Position numbers and translations under genes: made by a program. A stretch of DNA of 64,000 nt from Lotus japonicus (Eukaryota; Streptophyta; Magnoliopsida; Fabales; Fabaceae). Below, piece after piece: positions 54,366 to 64,000 of this stretch. The first letter of the stretch is position 1; each line of letters opens with the position of its first letter. Below the pieces are notes generated by a model. That model had not been told where the DNA came from. It made no database searches and worked only from the letters and a program-made list of their open reading frames with translations. The DNA lies in NCBI RefSeq assembly GCF_012489685.1, contig NC_080045.1, positions 44,982,627-45,046,626 of the forward strand, written 5' to 3'.

Positions 54366-54755
54366 CTTTAGGCTCCTCTTTGAGCCTTGTAAGTATGCTT
54401 TAATGGGGTTGGTCGACTTTTGTTTTTATGTCACCAACCAGCTTTCATTACCATTTATTAGTGATGAGTTAGAAGTCTTTCTTGCAGCTAGGTGGCTTTT
54501 GTTTTTCGTACCACCCTAGCTCCTTTCTTCTCTAACCATCTTGCATGGCCATGTAAGGCACATAGCGTAGTTTTTATTTGCTTTGTCTAGTGCTAGCCGA
54601 TCTGCATTGTATCTATTTGCTTTGGCTTGACTTTCTTTAGACATGTCTAGCTCTTTTGCTTGTTTACTACTGTCTTTGTACAGTCTGGAGACACATAGCT
54701 CCATTTTCCTACTTATTGGTTTTAATGAAACATATTTAACCCTTGACAAAAAAAA
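53466..54755 (+). mobile_element. 5'-truncated LINE (L1-type) insertion with poly(A) and 14-bp target duplication
   Basis: AGATACAATTCTCA occurs at 53452-53465 and again at 54756-54769, directly after an A-run (54748-54755). This is the signature of target-primed reverse transcription. The body encodes the end of LINE ORF2: a GFLLWGIWKSRNSAVFSG segment and an RNase H-like domain. Only the last about 1.3 kb of the element is present. Confidence 0.9.
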
Positions 54756-54769
54756 AGATACAATTCTCA

Positions 54770-55330
54770 TTCCTGGCCCAAGAATTAATCTCCTATGATT
54801 TCTTTAATCTAGAGCTAAAAATTTATGATTCACCTTGATTGCATCATTAATTAAAAGTTTTATTTTCCCAAGTATAAAAAATAATAATTAATTAAAATTT
54901 TACTGAAAGCTCACAATTTTATAAGAGTTTTCTTATTACCTACACTACTAGCACTAGAACTAGAAAAAATAGAGAAACTAAACATTGTCATGGAAGAAAA
55001 AACATTTCTTGCGTATTTTTTTTAAATATGTATCCCCCATTGAAATAATTCGTTCGAGTATTAATCATGGTAGACAAAAATGAAGAAATAAATGTGTAAG
55101 AATTATTTCAAAAAAAATTAGTTTGACCGATGCTTAATCCCACACTCAACTGAAAGTAATAAATGAACTTAAATTGTGGTCTTGCCATATCTTGTCAGTT
55201 ACTTTTCTAAGATAGGCACAACCTTTAATTTTAGAAAATACCAACTTGGATCTAGACAAATTATAAATATATATCGCGTCACTTCCTTTCTCATTCACTC
55301 TAAAACTCATTTCTTTCTCTATACCCTCCA
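54770..55330. other. AT-rich spacer
   Basis: No gene seen. 55146-55330 leads into the pyrimidine-rich start of the repeated block. Confidence 0.5.
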
Positions 55331-55342
55331 CCCTTTTTCTCC

Positions 55343-55388
55343 TAATCCTCATCCTTATCCTCATCCTCATTCTCATCCTCCTCATCCT

Positions 55389-55439
<51 letters not shown>
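55343..55439. repeat. (TCCTCA)n followed by (CT)n microsatellite
   Basis: CCTCATCCTCATCC-type hexamers to about 55393, then about 23 CT units to 55439. Typical of plant 5' leader DNA. Confidence 0.92.
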
Positions 55440-55442
<3 letters not shown>

Positions 55443-56277
55443 TTCCTGATCTCTCCCTATCGCCCTTTGTCTAGAAACCCTAAATGTAACCCTACACTTT
55501 TCATTTTTCGGTGGATACAACATTCGTAGCGATCTTTGATTACATTTTCTCTATCATCGCAATCAGCGTTTTCATCTTCAACGCTATCAGGTACGAGTTT
55601 CGTTTCCTTTTTCCATTTCTGTTTTTTTTATTTTCATTATTCTCATGTTTGATTTTATTTAGATAATATGTAAAGTAGAATTTACATCACTCTCTCTCTC
55701 TCTCTCTCTCTAACTTTACCCCATCTTCGTAATCTCTCCCTATCGCCCTTTGTCCAGAAACTCTAAATGTAACCCTGAACTTTGCATTGCTTCAGTGGAT
55801 ACAACATTCGTAGCGATCTTTGATTACATCTTCTCTATTATCGCAATCGACGTCTTCATCTTCAACGCTATCAGGTACGAGTTTTGTTTCCTTTTTTTCC
55901 ATATATGTTTTTTTTTTCTCATTTTTATTATTCTCATGTTTGATTTTATTTAGATAATATGTAAAGTTGAATTTACATCATTTTCTCTCTCTCTCTCTCT
56001 CTCTCTCTAACTTTCTCTCATTTTCTTGATCTCTCCTTATCGCCCTTTGTCCATAAACCCTAAATGTAACCCTGAACTTTGCATTGCTTTGGTGGATACA
56101 ACATTCGGAAGATCTTTGATTACATCTTCTCTATCATCGTAATCGGCGCCTTCATCTTCAACGCTATCAAGTACGAATTTTGTTTCCTTTTTTCCATTTA
56201 TGTTTTTTTTTTCATTTTCATTATTCTCATGTTTGATTTCATTTAGATAATATGTAAAGTAGAATTTACATCACTCC
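55394..56277 (+). repeat. Tandem triplication of a 285-295-bp exon-like leader block
   Basis: Units begin with CT runs at about 55394, 55691 and 55986. Each then has CTCTCC(C/T)TATCGCCCTTTGTC, GTGGATACAACATTCG, TCTTTGATTACAT and CTTCAACGCTATCA. The first two end in consensus-like donors CAG/GTACGAG (GT at 55591 and 55875); the third reads CAA/GTACGAA (GT at 56171). The end of each unit is GATAATATGTAAAGT(A/T)GAATTTACATCA. A further donor-like CAG/GTAAAT lies at 56338. They look like duplicated 5'-UTR exon plus intron start, probably of the F-box gene. Confidence 0.85.
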
Positions 56278-56339
56278 TAGTAGCCTAGTCAATGCTACAA
56301 TTAATTCTCTCCGAATAACTTCCAAGAATCTCATCAGGT

Positions 56340-57885
56340 AAATTGGCGGTGTATTTATATATAAGCTTTTATTTTGTTTTAATTTTTTTGATTCATTGGA
56401 ATTTTTAATTTTGTTTTTCAATTAAAATCTATGCTAATGTTATGCTAAAATAATCTTTGATATAGTGGAGACTAGGGTGGACATTTTTTAATTTGCTCCA
56501 CAAGTGCACCAAGGTGCATTTTTGACCAAATAAATCTTTTCTTTTGCTCCCACTCTACCATTCCTTCCTCCCACTCTACTGCTTCCAATATGCTCCTCGC
56601 ACCTTCATCTTCCTCGCCCCAACTTATCCACCATCAGATCTACCAAGCTTTCTTCAAATCCAGCAACAACTCATCACCGTGAAATCGACACTTTCAGCCT
56701 CCACCGTCCATATCTTCGCAGCCTCCTTCAAATCCATCAACTACCCATCACCTCTCCTTATCTTCCTCCTCATTTAACCTCCATTAGTCACAACCTCCAC
56801 CGCTTCACCTACCACGAGAACCACCACCACTCAACCCTCACTTGAAGCCTTCAACCATCACCCAATCATCGTCTTGCCCAAACCCGCGGTTATATCCAAA
56901 CCAAAAGCATCCTTCAACAAATTCTTCATCTAAAAACATAAAAGCAATAAGATAAAGGAGAAACCTTTCTCTTTTAAGGAGGGGAAACACTCACACAAAT
57001 GGTAGAAAATGAGAGAATGTTAAAACCATTGTTGTACATACTCTCTACTCATGCTCTTGTGCCTGAAGCATATATGGCTTAAATAAGGATTGGTTGCAGT
57101 TTGAAGATTGTCGTCCTGGGTTGAAAAAGTGGTGTGGAGGTCGTAGTGTGGTGGTGATATTTGGGAGTGAGAGAAAAGAAAGTTCCACCTCAGCAATTAA
57201 CCTTGAGTCGTCGTTGGGAGAAGAGTGTGGCCTTACGCCGTCTTGGGAAGGAGGAGGGTTCGACATAAACATTGCGTTGTCGCGATTAGAGGAAAAGAGA
57301 GAGAGGGACCATGACCTTGCGCTGTCGGAGAAGGCACTGGTTCCATCTAGCACCGTTGGACTAACACCATGGTTCTAGGAAGCCATTGTTAGGGAAACAA
57401 AAGGAGTTGAAGAGATAGAGAGAAAGAGACATTTAGTTTTTAGGGGAGAAGTGATCAAACCTACACTCCAAAGTTGGATCCATGAAAGTTGTTTCAGGAC
57501 CAAACCTACTCCTGATATCATGTTTAGTGAAGCAATGCGAAGAAAAGAGAGAGAAGTGAAGTGGAATTGCGCTAGAGTTTACATTGTGCATAATTGATTG
57601 ATTAAAAGATAAAATTCTTACACATATTTATAGTAATGGGTAGACTTATAATCATAATTAAATAAGGAAAAAAATCAATTTAAGCAAAAATTTAATTACC
57701 TAAAATAAGGTCAAGATATGAGAAGATAGTCTATGATATGATTAAGATATTTTAAGGTATCTTTTTTCATATTCTAACAAATACTCATCAATTAAAACAT
57801 GTGTTTTATCATAATACAATGACAAGAACTATTAATATTATTATTATTGTTTATAAACAGAGTTATCAATTGTTTTGTTTGCAGG
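56340..57885 (+). other. Long leader intron or upstream region of the F-box gene
   Basis: Ends in a good acceptor (TTTTGTTTGCAG at 57873-57884) one base before the ATG, implying a 5'-UTR intron. 56500-57500 holds sequence of different composition with short ORFs on both strands that match nothing recognised, possibly a repeat insertion. No target duplication found. Confidence 0.45.
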
Positions 57886-59412
57886 ATGGCTTCTTGTTCA
57901 AGAGTAGTCAAAGAAGCGAATGAGGAGAGCACTGAGAGGCCAAACTGGCTTGAACTTCCCAAAGAAGTGACCACAAATATATTTCATAAACTTGGTGTGT
58001 TTGAAGTTTTGACCAGTGTGCGCCAAGTGTGCTCTCTATGGTGGAACATCTCCAAAGACCCTCTCATGTGGCGCACCATTGACTTAACCAAACCCCCTCG
58101 CTATCCACAACCAACATTAGTGAATCTTTGCTGCTATGCAATTAAACAAAGTTGTGGTCATTTAGAAGATATTAGTATTGAGTATTTTGCCACCGACGAA
58201 GTCCTGAAATGCATCGCTAACAGGTAAGGCTTGTCATCATTTGCATTTGGCTCGCATCCATTATTTATGGTTAGGATGAATTATGATAGTTTTATCGATT
58301 CTCATTTTTTCAATATTGAAATAGTAGAGACACAAATCATACACCTCATTTATCTTATTTTTAAATACTAAAATAGTATAGACACACCTCATACACCTCT
58401 CAACGATCATTTATCTTTTTTATCTTAATTTCTCACTGTTTTTATTTGGGATGTCTGTACACTTCATGAAGCGTCTACTAAACATTGTCCTAGTTTTATA
58501 TACCAAAAAATATTTTTTTAATCTACCACATGTATCATCTACAAAGGACAATCTTATTCGAGTCTAAATTTCACATCCAGGTGTGACTAGCTCTTTTAAA
58601 TTTCTAATGGAATCCAACAAGGGATTTTTCCCATTGGGAAAGATAACTTCCCAAAACAATAAATTTTATTTTCTATGTCTGCTACCATATTTTACTTTAT
58701 TTTTCAGTGATTGGACAATGATCATTTATATTTTTATTTATTTATTTTGAAAAAAATAGCATGTATAAATTTTAGTGACAACTCAATCATTATTATAATT
58801 ATGTATTTGGTATCATAGTTTAGTTTAATCATGTTACATTTTATTTGTTTCTTTTCTTTTTTCAAATTTTACAGCGGAAGTCAGCTACGACGAATGATGC
58901 TTACAAAATGTTGGAAAGTTTCAAATAAAGGACTGCAAGAGGCTGTAATCAAGCTTCCATTGTTGGAGGAGTTTGGAATTTCATTTAATAACGTATCTAA
59001 TGATACTTTTGCACTTATGGGGCAATTTTGCCCACTTTTAAAAGTTTTGAAATTTAATATGCAGCCATACAAACGCTTCAAGTGTGATGATGAGGCATTT
59101 GCTATTGCAAGAAACATGCCTAACCTACGTCATCTCCAACTTATGGGAAACTGGCTCACAAATGATGGCTTGGTTTCCATTCTTGACGGTTGTCTTTATC
59201 TTGAATCTCTGAATCTCAAGGAATGTTTCAATATTGACTTGAGCGGAAGTTTGGGGGGAAGGTGTTATAAGCAAATCAGAGAGTTACATTCTTCAAAAGT
59301 CTTACGTGATGATGAAGACTTAAGTGATGATGATTATAATGAGGATGCACATGGTACATATGACCGTGAGATTCAAGAGGCATATCATGGCATGGTCTAT
59401 TTCAATATTTAG
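57886..59412 (+). CDS. F-box protein, SKIP19/FBL23-like
   Basis: Two exons, 57886-58223 and 58875-59412, GT-AG intron of 651 bp, 291 residues. ATG at 57886 (MASCSRVVKEANEESTERPN). Residues about 20-65 are the F-box (NWLELPKEVTTNIFHKLG, VRQVCSLWWNISKDPLMWRTIDL). The rest has the leucine-rich-repeat-like order of the plant FBL/SKIP19 family: CGHLEDISIEYFATDEVL, LRRMMLTKCWKVSNKGLQEA, LPLLEEFGISFNN and LESLNLKECFNIDL. The C-terminus is acidic (DDEDLSDDDYNED). Such proteins bind SKP1 in SCF ubiquitin ligases; the substrate is unknown. The gene is intact. Its downstream flank is duplicated at 17567. Confidence 0.9.
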
Positions 59413-59480
59413 CTTTGTTGTTAAGTGCTGATTATATGTTCATATCAGAAGTGTGGATCACCTGGTACCGTTCCATATGA

Positions 59481-60720
59481 CATTTAATGTTTTTCTTCAA
59501 AGAGACTGGATATTTATTTTGAATGACATTGTATTTTTATTTTTGTAATAGTTAACTTAAGTTGAGATATAATTTCATACTTATGAGTAGCTAGATGCTT
59601 TATTAAGATGATTTAAGTTTTATTTTTCTTTTGAATCTCATTGGCTTCAATGTGGTATATTAATGTTTGAAGGTTCTTCTTTTATTCTTTCTTTGGAATC
59701 ATATTGAAAATAATTATTTTTTCATTCATTTTAAAAATATGAGTTAAATATGTTCCAAGTCCCTGATATATTCTGTCAAATTCAAATAGGTTATTATAAT
59801 TTTTTATGAATTTTGGTCCCTGACAAATATTTTTTTAATTCAAATACGTACAAGTGATGTCATGTACTCTTATGCCCAGTCAACGTAGACGTTTACATGA
59901 CTTTTGATCTATCTAAACTTTCTTTAATCAATATTGGTCCTACCCTTTCTTCACCTTCGCCCACCTCCCCATCCTTCTTCCATCATTTATGTCTGTTTAG
60001 GGTTTTTTCATTTCGATTTATGAAAAAATGATGAAATAATTTTAATGCATTTTACTAATTTCCTCTTTGTTTATCATGGAATAAACATTTTTCAGTTAAG
60101 TCTAGATCACAAAATGATTGTTGTGTGTTTTTGTAACATTGAAATGTATTTTTAACTACCTTTATGGTGTTGCCTTATTGTCGAATTTGAGTCGAAGCTC
60201 GGGAAGATAGCTACATGAAAACATTGAATTCAAATTTTAATCGTTATTATCTTTTTGGTATGAGACCAATGTATGGAACCCAGCTTGCCCCATTCTCTTT
60301 TTGTAGAATTGTTTTTATCAAGTATGAAAATTGTTTAGTGAGAGGTGGGGGAAATGGTTGTGGAGGTACGAAAGGTGGAGGATGGGTAGTGGTTGAGTGA
60401 GAGCTAGGATGTTGTTGTGGAGGTTGGTTGGTAGGAGGAAGATGAAAAAAAAATGACCAAAAGTAATTAAAGAAATTTTAGAAGTACCAAAAGTAATGTG
60501 AAAAGTACATGTAAATTGTAAATGTGTGCACCATGACGTCGCTTGTCCTTATTTGAGGTAACAAAAATTTGCAAGGACCAGTCCAAAAGTAACAAAAAAT
60601 TTATAGGAAGCTATATGGATTCGATCATATATGTCGAACTTGGAACATATTTAACCCTAAAATTATTATCAAGGAGTTGTCCTTAATAAAGTGATTCATT
60701 ATAAATAAAAATAAATGTAA
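59481..60720. repeat. Duplicated block, copy B (matches 17567-18905)
   Basis: Starts about 70 bp after the F-box stop. It contains the same flank and a foldback unit whose ends here are GTTAAATATGTTCCAAGTCCC (near 59743) and GAACTTGGAACATATTTAAC (near 60650), a clearer inverted pair than in copy A. Non-coding. Confidence 0.8.
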
Positions 60721-61435
60721 GAGATTCAATCTTATATCTTTTTCTTTTTATCAAATCAATCTTAAAACTCAGACTTTAATTTGTTGTGATCCGATCGAGA
60801 TCCGACCATATGGCCCGAATTCGTCAAGTCTGGAGGCCTAGGACAACCAAGCTCAATTTCGTGATCAAGTCACATGTCAGACAAAGAAAGACAAAGCTTT
60901 CATCATGCGAACTAGCTGATTTAACATAGAAGTTAAGTTGTTAGAACTTAGAACCATGCATGGTCAAACTGTGTTATCCAGAGTTCGTTAAACTAATATT
61001 CATGTGGCTATGTAGTTATGCCAAGTTGGCAAATGGTTAACTCCCGATGAATTGAGCAGACAAGAATGACCAGCTATGTAAGGTTTGTGCGCACCGTAAG
61101 GTAAATAGACTAGTTATTTGCTCTTTTATTTCTTCTCCCTAGCTTTGAGATTCTCTCTCTGATTTTGGTATGACTTGAGCGTCAAAGTGTCTTTTGCAAG
61201 TACCTCCAATATCGTGCACCGTTGTCACACCATCACGCATCTAGCTGAGCAGTGTTCAACCAACTCGGAGATCGTTTTGTTGATTATATATCAGACCCGA
61301 GGAAGATCAATTGGTGCAACCTGCAAGAAATTGATGATAAAGATATTCTCATTACATTGATGGATACTTGATGAAAACTACGCAAGGACGACAACAGCCT
61401 CATCACAGAGGCTGATAGAATAGAATATTCTTATA
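60721..61435 (+). repeat. LTR-like sequence, degenerate
   Basis: TTGAGCGTCAAAGTGTCTTT followed by TGCAAGTACC (near 61167-61203) is a motif common near the R/U5 end of plant LTR retrotransposons. No partner LTR or primer site could be placed. It may be the 5' part of the copia element whose inverted half follows, or an unrelated gypsy LTR. Confidence 0.4.
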
Positions 61436-63058
61436 TTTATTATTCCTAAGGTGATTTAAAGCTGAGGAAGCAGGATGACCAAGGCGATTGTGACAGACAC
61501 CAGAAGCAAGACCAGCAAAAGGAGAGGAACGGGTGACTGGGTAGAGGTCTCCAAGGCTGTTACATCTCAGGAGAGGTATCCCCGTCTGGAAGTCCGACAC
61601 CGAGAATCCAAAAGGATCAAAAGAAACAGAAACATTATTGTCAGTAGTGAGTTGTCGCACAGAAATTAAGTTTTTAATAATTCGCGGAGTGTGCAAGACA
61701 TGATTGAGTGCTAAAGGTTTGTGTGGGGTAGGAATAGAAGTGTGTCCCGAACCCCGAATTGGAATGCCCTGACCACTACCAACTATCAGTTTCTGATTTA
61801 AATGACTTAAATTAGAATAAGACGTAAGAATACCTTGAGATGCCGTAGTATGGGATGAGGCGTCGGTGTCCATGTACCATGTGGTGTCTGGAGGAGTCAA
61901 AGACATGTTGTGCATGGCAGCAGCGATATCAGTGGGTGCTGGAGAAGCAGTAGCGGTGTAGGCCTGAGGACGCTGACCTAGAACGCTGGGTTGCTGCGGA
62001 GGACCCATGGGACGCGACCACTGAGATGTCGGGTAAGGACAGGGAGGCATGCCCCAAGGGGGAGGAGCCCAACCAGGGGGAGGAGCCCAACCCCAGGGAT
62101 TCCAGGATGCCTGCGGAGGTGGGCGCCATGGTGCAGCAGGGGAACCAGAAGAGCCAGAAGATCTAGGATGACGAGATCCACCTTTCTTCTTAGGTTTACC
62201 AGAACTACCCTGATAATTGCGATTGTGCCCTGACCCATAACGATGGTTGAAGTGGCCCTGATCGCTACTGGAGGTGGGGCGCTGCTGAGAAGAGTCAACG
62301 GAGGCCTGTGGACGGGAAGCAGAGGTATGCAAAACAGTCTGAGAGGCAGGGCCTGACATCTTGGCGAGACCAGATTCCTCTAGAATCAGCATGGAGCGGA
62401 CCTTGAGGAAAGGAGGCAAAGGCTCGCTCTGACGGATCAGGGTGGCAACACCACGGAAAGGCTCAGTTAGACCAGAGACCAACTGGAGAACAAGACGATG
62501 GTCACTGACTGGGGCGCCAACATTCCTCAACTGATCAGAGATATGTTTCAGACGCTGACAATAGGCCGAAACATTGGCAAAATCTTCCATGCGAGTGGAG
62601 ATGAAATCCTGGTCGAGAGCAACAGCACAAGAGTTCTGATTGTCCTCAAACAAAGAAGCTATACGGTTCCAAGTAGCCATAGCAGTAGAACCTTTCTCCA
62701 TAACAGTGGCGAGAAGATCAAAGGAGATAGTGGAATAAATCCACTGTTTGACAGTAGAGTCAAGAGTGGCCCACCGGGCATAGGAAGCATCGGTGCGCGC
62801 AGGAGGCTCCAAGCCAGCTTGAGGAATGATGTGGTGGAGCACCTGAGTGGCGTGAGCATGAATTTCAAACAATTCAGCCCACATAGCATAATGATCCTTG
62901 TCGAGTTCAAGTTTGAAAGGAATGTTGTTTTTGATATTAGTGACAGCAAGAGCCGGATGAAAATCCAACTTGGCAGAAGAGGACGACGGCTCCGTGGGCG
63001 TGGGGACCATAGTGGTGTCACCGGTTGGAGAACCATTGGTAGAAGCGGATTCAGCCAT
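61403..63058 (-). pseudogene. copia gag-protease, inverted fragment
   Basis: Minus-strand ATG at 63058 ([20 protein letters not shown]), open for 551 codons. The gag domain has [30 protein letters not shown] and [16 protein letters not shown]; instead of a zinc knuckle it has a basic, then Pro/Trp/Gly-rich region ([18 protein letters not shown]). Protease is [11 protein letters not shown], with Asp where Gly is usual in DTG/DSG. GAG-pre-integrase starts with [16 protein letters not shown] and breaks off at about 61436, where sequence unrelated to the family continues ([10 protein letters not shown]). The order and gag type fit the Retrofit/Ale-like or RE1-like copia group. Confidence 0.85.
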
Positions 63059-63654
63059 AGAACCTGCAATAAAAAGAAAATTAAAATTGTTGTGGTTTTT
63101 TTTTCTTTTTTTTTGTGTGTGGCTGGCTGGTACGGTTGGACCGGGTTGGGTTGAACCGGACCGGCTGGTCGAGCCAGTTTCTGGCGAACCGGGAAAAAGG
63201 AAAAACAAAAAAAAAAAACTGGTTGTGGTGGGTCGGATCCTAGGGACGGATCTGAACCCGTTTGGCTGCGGCTTGGACGGGGAGGAGGCTACAACGTCGA
63301 GCGGCGGCCAAGGAGGGTGGAGGGCCGTTGTCGCGCGGTCAGGTGACGGCTGTGAGCAGCGGCTGGTGCAAGGACGACGTAGGAGGAGGCACTGGCGTGG
63401 TTCGTTGTGAACGAACGTGGCGGCGCTGATTGAACACGCACGGGAGTGACAACGCTTGTGTGGTTGGGCGCGGTGGCTGTGGCGTGGCCGGCGGCGTGAC
63501 TGGAGGCGCGGCGGGACTTGGTTGCCAGCGGCGGCGGTTGGTAGTTTAATGCAAGCGGAAGCAGAAAAAAAATAGGAAAAGAAAGGAAAAAAAAAAAGGT
63601 AAAATTAGGTCAGAGGATAAAGGTAAAATAAGGAGGGAGGTCCTCGGTAAAATT
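63059..63654 (-). other. GC-rich leader of the inverted copia fragment
   Basis: Directly upstream of gag on the minus strand, GC-rich between 63200 and 63540 with poly-purine runs. A TTTATTGCAG acceptor-like site lies just before the gag ATG. No primer binding site or LTR terminus was found. Plus-strand ORFs here are shadows. Confidence 0.45.
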
Positions 63655-64000
63655 AATAAACTTATTTTTTGCGAACCTTCGAGTTCTAGTTCTGTTTGTG
63701 ATTCTTGTGTTTTAGGCAAACATGTTCGGTTGCCTTTTAGTTCCTCTGAAACTATTACTTTGAGGCCATTTGATATTTTGCATAGTGACTTATGGACGTC
63801 TCCTATTTTAAGCACTGCTGGTCATCGTTATTACGTTTTGTTTTTGGATGATCACACTGATTTTCTATGGACGTTTCCAATTGGTACGAAATCTCAAGTT
63901 TATGAAATATTTACTTCTCTTGCTACACTTATTAAAACTCAATTTTCCGCAAATATCAAACGTCTCCAATGTGATAATGGACGTGAATATGACAATGCCT
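63655..64000 (+). pseudogene. copia integrase fragment, opposite strand, continuing beyond window
   Basis: A plus-strand frame open to the window edge reads NKLIFCEPSSSSSVCDSCVL (end of GAG-pre-integrase), then integrase LRPFDILHSDLWTSP, YYVLFLDDHTDFLW and LQCDNGREYDN with the first two catalytic Asp residues. It resumes the protein at the point where the minus-strand gag-protease fragment ends (RNNK / NK), so both appear to be halves of one element separated by an inversion. Confidence 0.82.

Noticed and set aside
57045..57378. Overlapping ORFs on both strands at 57045-57378
   Set aside because: Complementary open frames without recognised domains, in the probable leader intron of the F-box gene.
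61475..63410. Plus-strand ORFs at 61475-61669, 61991-62233, 62498-63154 and 62970-63410
   Set aside because: Shadows of the minus-strand copia gag or of its GC-rich leader.

Overview
The window is a retroelement-rich nuclear segment of a flowering plant, most likely a eudicot and probably a legume. The evidence is spliced plant genes (linker histone H1, a NADKc-like P-loop kinase, a NIP7;1-type aquaporin and a SKIP19/FBL-type F-box gene) set among plant LTR retrotransposons, a large Mutator-like element (MULE), foldback elements and a truncated LINE. The species cannot be fixed from sequence alone.

Layout. 1-11834: 3' part of a plus-strand Ty1/copia Sirevirus-type element (gag-pol with one stop, an extra envelope-like ORF with one stop, repeated polypurine tracts, 3' LTR). 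A 3.66-kb minus-strand solo LTR of Ty3/gypsy type, with target duplication GCCTA, is inserted in it at 6864-10523. This whole element is itself inserted in a decayed minus-strand relative (11835 to about 16571), which also carries a 1.24-kb solo LTR (12927-14166, target duplication ACAAA) and lies next to a 0.9-kb foldback element (16610-17511). 17567-21770: gene-free sequence made of duplicated blocks that recur at 52444-53328 and 59481-60720. 21772-31292: a complete but defective copia element with both LTRs, target duplication TGGTT, tRNA-Met primer site, gag, broken pol and a third ORF that runs into the 3' LTR.

32142-40649: an 8,508-bp MULE with about 30-bp terminal inverted repeats and a perfect 9-bp target duplication. 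It encodes an apparently intact five-exon transposase fused to an OTU cysteine-protease domain, a frameshifted HROB-type OB-fold gene, and an oppositely oriented plant-mobile-domain gene broken by one stop. Thirteen copies of a 17-bp palindrome (consensus CGGTAAATNATTTACCG) lie only near its two ends, upstream of and inside the predicted 5'-UTR introns of the two outer genes. The MULE separates the histone H1 ORF (40735-41392) from its probable TATA region (32108-32115).

41944-50081: two intact minus-strand genes, the NADKc-like kinase (9 exons) and the NIP7;1-like aquaporin (5 exons). 50609-51882: a second foldback element. 53466-54755: a 5'-truncated LINE with 14-bp target duplication. 55394-56277: a triplicated exon-like leader block upstream of the F-box gene (57886-59412). 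61436-64000: a copia element whose gag-protease half is inverted relative to the rest of pol.
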